Positions 39,071 to 50,230 of a DNA stretch of 64,000 nucleotides are shown here, piece by piece. Made by a program: the position numbers and the translations under genes. Origin of the DNA: Mesostigma viride. Its lineage: Eukaryota > Streptophyta > Mesostigmatophyceae > Mesostigmatales > Mesostigmataceae. Location of the stretch: contig RPFO01000078.1 in the NCBI GenBank assembly GCA_009746045.1, positions 1,397,107 through 1,461,106 on the forward strand. Direction: 5' to 3'. Within the stretch, counting starts at the first letter, position 1. Every line of letters begins with the position of its first letter. The notes under the pieces are model-generated. The model was not told the origin of the DNA, made no database searches, and saw nothing but the letters and a program-made list of their open reading frames with translations.

Positions 39071-40782
39071 CCCCGCCTAGGTCAGCGGCGGACTACCTAG
39101 TCCCCCCGCTGGTCGGCCCACTTGGCGACCCGTCTGACATGCCTCCTTTCACCTCTCGCGAGGTCACGGAGGCGGTCCAGCGCCTGCGTTATGACGCAGC
39201 CACCGGCTCTGACGAGATTCCGGCCGCAGTTGTAAAACTTGCAGCCGAATTCGAGGACACAGGTGTTATGCTGCTCTTCCGGGACATCTGCAACCGCCTT
39301 CTGCTGTCGTCGCAACCACCTCCAGCGGCCTGGCAACACAGTTTTCGCACGATGCTGTACAAGAACAAGGGGTCGCCTGCCGACCCCGGCAACTACAGAG
39401 GGGTGTGCATTCAAAGTGCCCCCCTCAAGCTTCTTATGCGGCTCATCCTGAACCGCCTGCGCACGGCCCTGGACGGTCACCTCAGCGAGACTCAGCACGG
39501 CTTCCGTTCAGGTCGCAACACAGTACAGGCGCTCTTCGCTACTCGCCGACTGGTGGAGGAACTGCAACGCCTTCAGCCTGGTGAGTCCCCTTTGCACCTT
39601 GTGCTGGTGGACTTCATCAAAGCCTTCGATTCGGTTTTCTGGCCTGCGCTTTGGGACATCCTCGAGTTGTTCCGGATCCCCCGCCCCCTGATTGCTGTCA
39701 TCCGCAACCTGTATGAAGGGTCCACCACTTCGGTGCGCACTTCTTACGGGACCACGCCCCCATGCCCTTTACAGAAGGGTGTGTGGCAGGGCTGCGTGCT
39801 GTCGCCCTACCTGTTCATTATTGTTGTCGAATACGTAATGATTCAGGCGCGCAAGCGATTTGCCCGCATCGTGGGCAGGGAACCAGGAGTGCAGGTTGCT
39901 AACAAATTCTGGCATGGCGGTGCGGACACGGAGATTCGGCTAGCAGACATCATTTACGCAGACGACACCACCCTCTTTGAGGACACTGAGCACGTGCAGA
40001 CATGGCTTGACTGCCTGGCTCTCGAGGCCCGTGCAGTGGGGCTTGAGGTCAGCAAGAAGACAGAGGCCCTGGCGGTTGGGCTCACCACCTCAGCGCCGCC
40101 CCTCTATCTCCTAGACGGCTCTCGAGTCCTGTATCGGGACCGCGTTAAGCTGCTGGGCAGCCTGCTCCCTAGCTGCGAGGTGGATGTGGACCACCGCATC
40201 TCCCTCGCCTGGCACGCTTTACGCCAGTACCGGGCCCTATGGCGCAAGCCCCTGGGCAAGATCGAGAAACAGGACCTGTTCAAGGTCCTCGTCCTTCCTG
40301 TTCTCACGTATGGCGCCGAGACGTGGACCCTCACCGCCGACCTGGCCCGCAAGCTGGACGGCGCGGTCACCAGCATGCTGCGTTCCATTTTCAGAGTAGG
40401 ATATGCTGCTCATGTCCGCAATGAGGACCTGTACCAGGGCATGCCCTATATCACCAGCACAATTAAGCAACGCCGCCTGCAGCTAGTAGGGCACCTAGCT
40501 CGCACCAACCAGGTAGACACCTCACGTGGCCCCCCCGCAGGACTGCGACCAGCCCAGCCTGGCCGGCACCTCCTGACGTGGGCTGGGCCCAGTGATGTTA
40601 GACGCCGCAAGGCCCGCACCTTCAAAGAACAGCTAGTAGAGGACATGGGGGGCCTCGGCCTCTCCGTGATTTGGAAGAAGATGATGGACAAGGCCAAGTG
40701 GGCCCAGGTCATAGAGGACAACGAGCCCCCCCCAGTGGGGAAGCGCCCGCGTGTGCAATCCCACGGGAGGCACGCTAGATAG
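39071..40782 (+). CDS. LINE A ORF2, reverse transcriptase part
   Basis: Open from the linker to a stop at 40782. Motifs in order: GSDEIPAAVVKL, FRTMLYKNKGSPADPGNYRG, LSETQHGFRSGRNTVQALF, LVLVDFIKAFDSVFW (first Asp), GVWQGCVLSPYLF (the usual R is W), IYADDTTLFED (catalytic Asp pair near 39955-39965), EVSKKTEAL, then the thumb-like VLTYGAETWTL and RRLQLVGHLAR. It copies the element RNA into the nicked target. The conserved YADD box is intact. The only visible defect is the frame difference from the endonuclease part. Confidence 0.9.
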
Positions 40783-40968
40783 CTCCCCCTAGGGCAGCGT
40801 GCGGCTGCCTAGATAGATGATGTAGTTAGAATGTTGCTAGATAGATGTAGTATGTAGCCAATGTAGATAGATTAGACCGGTAGGAATGTTTGCACCCATC
40901 CATCCATTCATCGGGGTTAATGCTCCGTGACTCCCCAACGGGAGCACGAGTCTAATTAATTAATTAAT

Positions 40969-41190
40969 TCTAGGCCCTCTCCTCAAGCCGCCTTGTGTGC
41001 TTGTGCTTGTTTAGGAGGCATGATGAACTATCATGGCGGTGCAGGTGCACCTTGTGCACCCAGAGCAGGTGATAGTTGTACCTCCTACACCTGCAGGTTG
41101 TCGCCCTGATTGTATTACAAACCCATAGATGCCCCTTAATTCTCAGGGCTATGTGCTCCCCACGGAGCTATGATTATAATTAATTGATTA
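40969..41190 (+). mobile_element. Third LINE-type 3' tail
   Basis: From about 41020 the sequence matches 4141-4310. It ends in GTGCTCCCCACGGAGC (hairpin around 41146-41166) and a TTATAATTAATTGATTAA tail. It follows the tail of LINE A directly, so two independent tails are stacked head to tail. Confidence 0.6.
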
Positions 41191-41330
41191 ATGATTTACT
41201 ACACCGATTACAGCTCCCTGTGCGCCGCGTCGCGAACCCGCGCACAGTTTCTGCGAACCCTTTTGAGCGGGAGGCTCAGGCCTTTCCGCGAGTTTCTGAA
41301 TTTTTGAGTCCAGAACCATTTTTTCACCGG
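41191..41330. other. Short non-repetitive spacer
   Basis: There is no gene or known repeat between the LINE tail and the CATT array. A GC-rich stretch with GCGCCGCGTCGCGAACCCGC is present near 41222. Confidence 0.4.
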
Positions 41331-41937
41331 CTAATTCATTCATTCATTCATTCATTCATTCATTCATTCATTCATTCATTCATTCATTCATTCATTCATT
41401 CATTCATTCATTCATTCATTCATTCATTCATTCATTCATTCATTCATTCATTCATTCATTCATTCATTCATTCATTCATTCATTCATTCATTCATTCATT
41501 CATTCATTCATTCATTCATTCATTCATTCATTCATTCATTCATTCATTCATTCATTCATTCATTCATTCATTCATTCATTCATTCATTCATTCATTCATT
41601 CATTCATTCATTCATTCATTCATTCATTCATTCATTCATTCATTCATTCATTCATTCATTCATTCATTCATTCATTCATTCATTCATTCATTCATTCATT
41701 CATTCATTCATTCATTCATTCATTCATTCATTCATTCATTCATTCATTCATTCATTCATTCATTCATTCATTCATTCATTCATTCATTCATTCATTCATT
41801 CATTCATTCATTCATTCATTCATTCATTCATTCATTCATTCATTCATTCATTCATTCATTCATTCATTCATTCATTCATTCATTCATTCATTCATTCATT
41901 CATTCATTCATTCATTCATTCATTCATTCACTCACTC
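41331..41937. repeat. (CATT)n microsatellite, ~150 units
   Basis: This is an uninterrupted CATT tetranucleotide array of about 600 bp. Its 264-codon plus-strand frame (Ser-Phe-Ile-His repeats) is an artefact. Only the last units change (CTCACTCGCC). Confidence 0.98.
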
Positions 41938-42071
41938 GCCTCCGTTGGGAGAGTCATGCACAGGGTACCAACTTTTGAGGTACCTTTCATCGGTGTCATG
42001 CCGATGCATGCGCCCCAGGCATGCGCGCTTTGCTGCGCTTAAGGGGTTCGAGCTAGCCTGGCTAATTGGAC

Positions 42072-42655
42072 TGTTACGTCCCTGCCCTTTTGGTCGGACG
42101 TAACAATGGAATAAATTACTAAGGCTGTTTGGTCTATTGGACTTGGGTTTTATGGACCTTGGCTATTGTGTGAATTGGACTAGTTATTTTGGTCCTAGGT
42201 TGTCCTTTTAGGGGCCGGCGCTGTGGCGCCGCGTCAGTTCTGAGTCCGTCAGTAGTTCTAGGCGTGGATCCTATAGTTGAGGGTCGATGTCGGCCCGGAT
42301 CCTACGTGGAATGAGTGGCTCGGATTGTTCTAGGGAAATTGGCGTGTATCTGCGCCGCAACCAACCTAGGGTAAATTGGTCCGAGGACGAGAGTCTCGTC
42401 CTCTTGGTTTGATGAATGATAAGTGCGAATACGCCTACACATTGAGCCCGGGGCATTATCCATTTGTAATTGGTATTGCTAGCCAATATAAGTGTGAACT
42501 AATTAGCTTGGCATTAAGCCGTGATGCCAGATATCTCACGACTCACGTCGTGAAGCGCAACCTACTTTAGGCTATCTTGAATTATTCCTAATTCCGGCAA
42601 GGAGGGTCTTTCGCTACGTAGCTCAGGCTAGGTGTGTCTGGGCAGGGACGTAACA
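42072..42655 (+). repeat. 5' LTR (584 bp)
   Basis: It begins TGTTACGTCCCTGCCC and ends with the exact reverse complement of those 16 bases. A second inverted half, GGACGTAACA, follows at 42094-42104, so the left edge can fold by itself. It is identical to the 3' LTR except at about four sites. The LTR would carry promoter and polyadenylation signals, but none can be named with certainty. Confidence 0.96.
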
Positions 42656-42656
42656 C

Positions 42657-42668
42657 TGGTATCGGAGG
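42657..42668 (+). promoter_or_regulatory. tRNA primer binding site
   Basis: TGGTATCGGAGG starts one base after the 5' LTR. It resembles the complement of the initiator-methionine tRNA 3' end (TGGTATCAGAGC), the usual primer of many plant-type gypsy elements. Confidence 0.75.
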
Positions 42669-42764
42669 AAATGTGCTGGAAAGGTTAGCTAACTCTCGCG
42701 GAGAGGGTTAGTGAGCCAATTAGGATACCAAGACGAAGCTTGGCGTAGGTAGAGGTTCCGGAAT

Positions 42765-42985
42765 TCAACGATTGCTGTCAGGCCGGCGGCCAGCCCGTAA
42801 AGGGATTCAACGACGACCTAGACAGCAAGCGGCCAGTCTGGGATACTCGGCGGGGCTAGCAATAGTCCTGTGGTGAGGTGCTGTCAACGATAGCGTTCAG
42901 CTCTCCTGTTTTCAACGACACCTAGTGGCGGCCAGGGCTTGCCTTCAACGACACCGGGTGGCGGCCAGCTCAGGAGGGTTTAACG
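42765..42985 (+). repeat. Leader repeats in the LTR element
   Basis: A motif TTCAACGACACC...GTGGCGGCCAG occurs twice almost perfectly (42910-42970), and weaker TCAACGA..CGGCCAG versions occur three more times upstream. It lies between the primer site and the first ORF, where packaging or dimerisation signals are usually found. The function is inferred only from position. 42986-43399 has no further recognised feature. Confidence 0.6.
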
Positions 42986-43399
42986 TCATCGAAGATGGTA
43001 CGTCCCCTAGTTAGAATTCTTTCTTTACAAAGCTATGCCTGCTGAAGGCTAGCTGGCGAGCTTGCTCTCTATCCGGGAACGCGCGCGCAGGGGGTTTATG
43101 TTATATGTTGTGCCTCTATAGGTTGTAAATGTTGTTGGTGCCCATGGACGTCGCGGAGACGGACATTCGTTGTTTGACCTGCAAGAGGTCGTGGGGGTGG
43201 ATACCGTCTGGCTGTTGCCGACTGTGTTGACGGTGTTTACCTCCGTGTGTGCGTATAGCCCGTTCCTGCGGAAGGCTCGGGCGTGTGCTGTGATACACTC
43301 CGTGCTCTCTCCTCGTTTGTTTAAGGTCACTGCATTAGAGGTAGCCCGGGTTTCCCCTTTCTCTCTTGCTTGCAAGCCGCTGCCAGACTATGATGTAAC

Positions 43400-43738
43400 A
43401 TGCCACGACGTAAAATAAACAAGGGTGGACAGTCTGGATTTCCTTACTACGCAGTAGCTCACGACGGGGATAAGGGTAGGCCTGCTATATTCTACAGCTG
43501 GAAGACTTGTGAGGAGCATATTAAAGATAAGACATTGTCCCAAGGCTCTAGTGCTAAGTGGAAAGGGTTTGATAACATTACAGATGCAGATAGGTTTGTT
43601 AGGGAACACATGCCATTGCCTGAGGGGATGCACGTCACACGTGAATGCTCCAAGCCACCCACACTCAGCAGTCAGGGGGAGGGGACAGCAGTTACAGTGA
43701 CTTTCTCTCAGCTGACCATTGGCCCTAGCAAGCAGTAG
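43400..43738 (+). CDS. Small protein with RNase H1-type hybrid-binding domain
   Basis: This 112-residue ORF with its own ATG and TAG lies between the leader and gag. Residues 14-70 (FPYYAVAHDGDKG...IFYSWKTCEEHIK...KWKGFDNITDADRFVREHM) match the pattern of the N-terminal domain of eukaryotic RNase H1 (the caulimovirus-VI-like fold): YYAVA, an IYxSW-type turn, a C-E-x-x-(I/V) helix, K-(F/G)F, and a D/E-A-x-x-F(V) helix. In RNase H1 this domain binds RNA/DNA hybrids. Here it stands alone without a nuclease. It could bind the hybrid made during reverse transcription or act in translation, as the caulimovirus VI protein does; both are guesses. A Ser/Thr-rich tail follows. Confidence 0.78.
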   Translation: MPRRKINKGGQSGFPYYAVAHDGDKGRPAIFYSWKTCEEHIKDKTLSQGSSAKWKGFDNITDADRFVREHMPLPEGMHVTRECSKPPTLSSQGEGTAVTVTFSQLTIGPSKQ

Positions 43739-43872
43739 AGGAGACCATTATTAGGGAGTAGTATTAGGTTCTATAGTTATAGCTCTATAGCACGTGGTTG
43801 CTCTCTCTCTCTTGCTCTCTCTTCCTTCCTGGGGAGGTGTTGCCTGCAGTGTAAGGTACCGGTACGAGCACC

Positions 43873-44223
43873 ATGCCCACACGGTCCCAAACAAGGAACG
43901 CCAGAGATACAGAGGAAGAGACTAGAGAACGAGATCTAGAGAATACAGAGATAGAACCGGTAGACCACCACGAGCACGGTACAGAGGGTATAGAGGTACC
44001 ACTGCACGTCCAAGCAGGGACATATACAGGTGAGGTCATGGAGAGACCTGCGGAAGGCTCCCCACGATCCAGAGATCAGAACCCTAGGTTCCCAGCGGAT
44101 GGGGACAATATAGACGCCTTACCCAGGCAGGGAGATGACAGGAACGACCGAGAGAGGCTCCAAGAGTACGCGCAGCAGCAGCAACAGCAGCAGCAACAGC
44201 AGCAACAACAGCAGCAGCAGCAA

Positions 44224-44294
<71 letters not shown>

Positions 44295-46046
44295 GCAGCA
44301 ACCGCAGCAGCAGCAACGGCAGCAACAGCATCAGCAGCAGCAACGGTCACCACAGCAGCAATGGCAACAGCAGCAACCCCGGATGCAGCAGCAACAACCC
44401 CAGACGAGACCACAATGGCTACCACCGGATCCAGAGCAGCGGGAGACGATAATGGAGATACCCTGCACTACCGCCAGCAGCAGCCAGTCACCGGGCGGCC
44501 AACGCATCCTTGGGCAGGTCGGGGGCGGCCCCAGAGACCTCCACCGGGTCCCCCACACCGGGGCAGACGCAGAGTGTCCTTCGGCAGCACGTCCCTGTTA
44601 CCCACAGCGCTATGGTATTCGGACGAGGAAGGGGAGGCCCCAGGGGCAGATGGCGAGTTCGATGACCTGGAAGGGACTAACGAGGCGGACGAGGGATCTG
44701 TCACGCAGGGCCCGCCCGTTGGTTCTTATAGACCACGGACCAGCCCAGGGGAGACCCGGAGCAGTGTCACCACCCGCGACGAGGAGACTCACCCGCCAGC
44801 CCAGCGCCCGGCACCTCAACCGCAGCGTCTACGGGCGCTTGACAGTAGCGTGGTCCCTTCGCCCGCGGCCGTCGGTAACCTGAATTTCAGCAGGGTGGCA
44901 CTGGATGACCCGGGGTACGAACACCCCTCGTCGGTACAGGTGCGCCGGACACACGGCACACCGGACAGATCCGGATCTCTCCCGCGGTCGCAGCCTTCAG
45001 CATTCGGCTCCATCTCCTACAGAGAGGTCGGGGGGCCTAAGCTTAACACGATAAAGGCCCCACCGATGCCTACCTTCAAGAATGTTCCCAAGCTGCACGC
45101 GGATATGAAACCGCGAGAGGTCGACGAATGGGGACGCATGTGGCAACAGCAGTATACAGTTTGGTGCAATCACAACAGCTGGGAACTGGCCACCTGTGAT
45201 TTGATCCCCCACGTGGTCAACACCTGCATGGACCCCTCGGTGGTGAGCATCCTGAACTGTGAGAGCATCGCATCCCAGTCATACCCGCAAACAGTGGAGG
45301 AGCTGATGGACCGGGTGCGCCGCAAGCTGATACCCCCAGACGCGGAGCTCCACGAGCGGATCGCTTTCGGCAAGCTGCGCCAGGGGACCACCCCATATCG
45401 CGAGTTTCTGTCCAAGTTTGAGTCCAGCGCCGCTTATCTAACCGACATGACCTGGTACGAGTACAAGATCAGATTCATCGAGGCGCTCAGCCCCGAGCTG
45501 CAGGACGAGGTATTCAAACACTACGCTGAGGTCCCCTGGAAGGAGTGGGACATCCTGAATATCCAGAGATACCTTCTGCAGGTGGCCGACGTGGTGTCTC
45601 GCGGCCGCGCACCCTCGGTGCGCCGTTTCTTCAGACCTGCTCCCCCGCGACGGGTGAACCAGATGTACTCCACTGATTTCGCCGGCGAGGAGGAGGACGA
45701 GTACCTCGACGACCCTGACGAGGGCTACACTGACCCTGGCGTCAACGCGATCGACGCTAGCAAGGCGCGCTGCTTCATGTGCAGCGAGGTGGGGCACCTC
45801 AAGCGCGACTGCCCCAAGCTCCGGGGCAAGAACGCCAGTCGTGGGACAGGAGAGGGGACACCCAGTGTTCGTTTCTCCGGCCCGGCCTTCGGCAGTCGCC
45901 CCGACTCCTCCGGTCCTCGGGATCGACCCCGCAACGCGGGTGAGCGTGCGGCTCGCCTGCAGCACGCCAGACAGGCCCCGACGCAGTACCAGCAGCCACG
46001 ACCACCCGCGACCAGCTCCACTAAGCGATTTTCCTACGCGTCGTAA
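43873..46046 (+). CDS. Gag (frame change in poly-Gln tract; C-terminus cut by insertion)
   Basis: The ATG at 43873 opens a charged N-terminal region followed by a long CAG/CAA tract (44174-44345). Downstream the coding frame is one base back, so the full Gag needs a -1 shift within the repeats. The second part contains the capsid-like region (PPMPTFKNVPKLHADMKPRE, then helices ending VADVVSRGR) and one CX2CX4HX4C zinc knuckle, CFMCSEVGHLKRDC, at 45771. The last eight codons and stop (46022-46046) come from the inserted DNA element; the original C-terminus continues at 54313. Gag forms the particle and packages RNA. Confidence 0.88.
44174..44345. repeat. CAG/CAA microsatellite in gag
   Basis: About 55 CAG or CAA triplets encode poly-glutamine in the gag frame. 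Open frames in the other readings (poly-Ser, poly-Ala, and poly-Leu on the minus strand) are by-products. Confidence 0.95.
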
Positions 46047-46776
46047 AAGTATACTTAACTAGACACGCAAAGTATACTAATACGAAAGTATACTTTTACT
46101 ATCTGTATGCGTCAGCGTAGGCTTACGTTTTGGATACTTTAACGTAGCTTTGGCGTACAAATTTACTTTACGTAGGTTTGGTCGTAGCAATGTCGTATCT
46201 TGCGTAAGATCTTTTGGTAATGTTGTACGTACCGTTATTAAATACGACACGGATACGGCAACGGATCTGCCAACGATCCGTCAAGTACAAGTTGAAGATC
46301 TTTTGTATTGTGATACGTTAAAATTTAAGTTACGACACAGATACGGGAACGGATTTGTCATGGATTTGTTCAGTCCACGTTGAGGATCCCGATATAAAGT
46401 GATACGATACGTTTTTAATTACGGCGCGGATACGGCAACGGATTTGTCAAAGATCCATCAAGTGCACAGTTAACGGATCACAGCCGGACGCAGGTTGACT
46501 ACGCTTCTCGCGTTCACTACCGGTCCTACAATCATGTCGCTATGTCGTTCTAAATTGCAGCACTGATTAGACTTTCACTTATCATTTCGGTCAACCTAAC
46601 CCCTAACACACATTTACCCGGGGAAAAAAAAAAATGAATGGCGTTTGCAGCAAGGCTCATGCAAGACAAGTTTCTATTTGATAAAACATTTCATTATTAC
46701 ATGCAGGATTACATGTCATACACAAAAATCCAACGCCTTCACAGAAAAGAGCATATAAAGTCTTCTGACGACAATA

Positions 46777-47085
46777 TCAAGTCAATATCAAACTCGTGGC
46801 TTCTCTTCGTGGCTTGAAATACTGTTTCCATGCGGTGCTTAGGACAGCTCCGGGGATGTCGGCACCGCACAGAAGCTCCATCCGGGAGCAAGTGCGCCGG
46901 GGGAAGAAGATGTTGTACATCCAGAGCTCGATATGTGCGGGAAGCCGTCGTGTTGGAAACCGAGGTGTCTGCACAGAATTCCGCGCGCAGGCAGCTTGTG
47001 CCTTTACGGGGGAAGACCTGCGACACAAAAACCGTGTCCGGACAAAGCAATACGGAGAAATGGCAACGGCAGATGGAGTCGGCAA
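46777..47085 (-). CDS. Unassigned minus-strand frame in the CACTA-like element
   Basis: A frame of about 100 codons includes RLPAHIELWMYNIFFPRRTC and GADIPGAVLSTAWKQYFKPR, which has the texture of real protein. It ends about 750 bp inside the left end, where a transposon gene could terminate. No family is recognised. It could be the last exon of a spliced gene that starts near the conserved GCCATGGCC at about 50340 on the same strand; that is inference only. Confidence 0.25.
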   Translation of the reverse strand: MPTPSAVAISPYCFVRTRFLCRRSSPVKAQAACARNSVQTPRFPTRRLPAHIELWMYNIFFPRRTCSRMELLCGADIPGAVLSTAWKQYFKPRREATSLILT

Positions 47086-47194
47086 AGGCCGCTTGTAAGG
47101 AAAGTGATTTTTAATGCACGAATAAATGTATAATGCATGCTACATCGCCATCTCTTGGGCGGTGAAAAGACAAGGACCAACCACATGCCCCCAC

Positions 47195-47400
47195 CTACCC
47201 TTCGTGCATCCCGCCCTTGACGAGGCACAACCATGTGCCCCCACCTACCCTTTGTGCGTCCCTCCCTTGACAAGAAACAAGCACGTGCACCTATCTAAAC
47301 CTTTGTGCATCCCTCCCTTGGCAAGGAACAAGCACACCCACCCACCTACTCCACATGCATCCCTTCCTTGACAAGGAACAAGCACGATCACCCTGCTACC
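47195..47400. repeat. ~60-bp imperfect tandem repeats
   Basis: Four units share the words ACC(T)A(C)CC..TTGTGCATCCCTCCCTTG and ACAAGGAACAAGCAC. They are diverged and non-coding, and lie inside the CACTA-like element. Confidence 0.75.
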
Positions 47401-47639
47401 CACTAGCACGGCAGCAAGGCAGACCTTACAATGGCAAGTGATGTTTATCAGTAGAAACTGTTAGACAACTAGCAAACGAGCCAGCCGGTGAAGAGCAAGG
47501 CACGCATGCAAGGAATTTGTCGTTGCCTATGTCTACGCTTGTGTTTGTCACTGCAGTTGAAATCTGCATTTGCAACAGCAGGCCCGATCGAAGCCCATGT
47601 CGCCACCCGCATTTCCACTTATACTGCACGGCCCCTTAT

Positions 47640-48030
47640 TTTTCTCTTGTGCCTGCCTTTGCCCTAACTGTTACCCTAGCATCTGCCCTTGCCCCTATTG
47701 ATCCCCAGTGTTTGCCGTTGCCCTCATCCTTTCCCTAGTGCCTGCCCTTGTCTTCATCTTTTCCCTTGTGCCTGCCCTTGCCCTTGTCCGTTCCCTCGTG
47801 CTAAACTTGTCCTTATCTCTTTCCCTTGCGCCTGCCCTTGCCCTTATCCGCTTCCCTTGTGCCTGCCCCTGCCCTTGTCCTTTCCCTTGAGCCTGCCCTT
47901 TTGGCAAGCACAAGTGCCTTTGTCCTTTCCTTGGCCTTGTGCTTGCTCTTCCAGTTTCCCTTTCCTTTGCTCGTGCGGTTGCCTTTGCTCTTACCCGGGT
48001 GCTTGCCCTTGCCGTTTGCAAGCTGCATTA
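47640..48030. repeat. Degenerate C/T-rich repeats
   Basis: Recurring CCCTTGTGCCTGCCCTTGCC words with irregular spacing give a pyrimidine-rich block. Open frames on both strands follow from the composition. Confidence 0.75.
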
Positions 48031-48759
48031 TTGTCTTAGCAAGCTAGCAAGTGCAAACTGGCACTGAGCCAGAAATGCAAGCAAAGCAGCCAGTGTAAAT
48101 AAGGATGGACGGGAACAGTAGAAAGCTAGAGGTGGCAACGGTGCTAGAGCTCATGGCAACAAGGTGGTCCCATTCTTGCTGCATTGGGTGCGTTGCATGG
48201 GTGGGATATTGCGATAGGGGGACATTCTTGCCTTGGTTGTGTTTTCACATGCACCCGGTGCTTGAATTTATGCGTGCAAGGGTGGATGGTATCCCAACCA
48301 ACCGCCTAAGAGGAAAAAGAGTGCTTAGAAAAAAGCAAGAATGACTTAATGTTGGTAATAGCAGTGGTGGCGGCAGCAAAAACTGTTGTTGTAGATGCAA
48401 GCTACAACACTGCGGATGGTTTCTCGCACTAATGTGGATAATGATAATGCATGCCACTTAACGGGACCATATAAACCACAACAAGAATAAATCGTGAGAG
48501 CAAAAGAAAGGGGAGTACAAAATGGCCGGCTTACCTAGCTACAACAAAAAAATTGCATGAAAAACGAGATAACTCACCTTTGTCGCAGCAGTGACCATAT
48601 CAGACAGCTCACAAAAACTTGTTGATCCTTGAAACTTCCTGCTTGAAGGCAGCCACCAACGGTCTGGAGTTTTCACCCCAGTCCTTCTCAACAGCCAAGG
48701 GAAAGGGAAAGAGAGACGAGGGGTGCGGGAGGGACAAGAGAGCGGGGGTGGGAAGGGGG

Positions 48760-48888
<129 letters not shown>

Positions 48889-50109
48889 GAGAAGTGCGGG
48901 TGGGGGTGGGATGGAAGATTCACTACGTTAGCAGGCGACTAAACTGCTACAATCACACAAAACCACGGAGCTAGGCCCTTAACTCCATCAGAGCAGAATG
49001 AAAACCAATGTTGAAACTGGGACAAATGCCATTAAAATGTTACTATGACCGTGGCTAGTAAACGTGAATTGACACCCAGGTTGTGACTTCAACGATTGGA
49101 GGCAACCTTGCCAAGTCTCCCAAATGTAGTTGGCTAGACAAGCTTCACAAAAAACGCAGCAAACATGTTAACGTTGCTAATATTCCAACGACGCGCATCC
49201 GCAGCCCGGCTGCCAATGAAGTCTTCTTGGTCGCCAGCTGTGCACAGAGGAGTAACCGCTAGAGACGCCAATTTGCGAACAATTCATTACAATTACAAAG
49301 CGCAGGAAGCAGATGGCTATGCATCAACAATTACTTCCGCTCGCCCTCGTGTTTAGCCAGGTCTATCTGCCCAAACTGGGTAAATGTTTTGCGATCGGTG
49401 AAATTGGCACTCTAGTGACCTACTTTCCCAGAAAGTGTCCATCCACACAGCAACCGACTCACGCTCACACGTCGTGAGGAGTTGCCGATAGGATAAAGAA
49501 GCCGAACGATGAATTGCTGTACATAAATGCCACGCTAACGGCGTCGTGAACTGACTTCTTGCAATCACGATTAAAGTGCCCGGCCCAACAACAAATTGGC
49601 GACACACGACCCCGCAACTGGAAAAGAATTCTGGCCACGTTGATATACATCGGTTTGATAAAGAAAAACCTCGCATTCTTTTCTGGCTAGCCTCAAACGC
49701 ATGCGCCCTGAAACCTTTATCCACCTGGCGGCCACAGTTTCTCGGTTCTCTTGTTCCGTTGGTCGTGCCGCTAGCGTGCCAGCCGCTCCAGTCCCTAAAA
49801 TTCAAATTCTAGTTGTTCGAGAAAACGTTGTCGGCACGGCGACGGCACGATGCCGGGCCGGGCTGCATGCACGTACACACCAATACCGCAGGTGATACAC
49901 AACTATACCGTACGTGCGTTGCACTGTGCCCAGAATCCAGATAGCGACTTTCAGCTGTGGGACTAGATAGCGACTTTTTTTCCAGATAAATAGGTGTACG
50001 TTTATTCCAAATATATAGCTAGATAGCGACTTTAAACTGACTGACTGATATGCCCGCGGTCAGGAGCTTGTTGTACTACCAGTGTACATAGCTGTACTAG
50101 CTATGGCAA

Positions 50110-50230
50110 GAATTAGGCAAAAGTATGCCTAAAGTTTTCAAGAGTTTGAAAAGGACTTGGAGCGGTCCGGCGCTTATTGTACTTGCCATGGCAAGAATTT
50201 GGTGAAAGTATCCATAACGTTTTCAAGAGT
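50110..50230 (-). repeat. Tandem ~100-bp duplication next to the conserved 2-kb repeat end
   Basis: The words TTTTCAAGAGTTT, TTCTTGCCAT and AAAGTAT occur twice at about 100-bp spacing (AAGTTTTCAAGAGTTTGAAA and ACGTTTTCAAGAGTTTAAGG). The duplication directly follows, in minus-strand sense, the conserved end with the putative start ATGGCC. Confidence 0.6.

Larger units (their letters stand above)
35705..40968 (+). mobile_element. Near-complete LINE (LINE A), RTE-like
   Basis: This non-LTR retrotransposon has a 5' UTR, ORF1, an ORF2 with APE endonuclease and reverse transcriptase, a 3' UTR with the terminal hairpin at 40926-40948, and a short (TTAA)n tail. The tail made of short tandem repeats and the reverse transcriptase motifs suggest an RTE-related clade, but the clade is not certain. 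A 296-bp copy with target duplication at 5880-6175 shows that this family has moved. Four single-base frame changes interrupt its ORFs. Confidence 0.85.

Noticed and set aside
41184..41978. A 264-codon Ser-Phe-Ile-His repeat protein
   Set aside because: It is the translation of the CATT microsatellite.
42376..42570. A 64-codon ORF found identically in both LTRs (also 61723-61917)
   Set aside because: It lies wholly within the LTR with no recognisable domain, and the region is expected to hold promoter or polyadenylation signals. Identity of the two copies follows from LTR duplication.
49353..49805. A 150-codon minus-strand frame in the CACTA-like element
   Set aside because: Overlapping frames look equally plausible, no family is recognised, and there is no conserved counterpart in the window.
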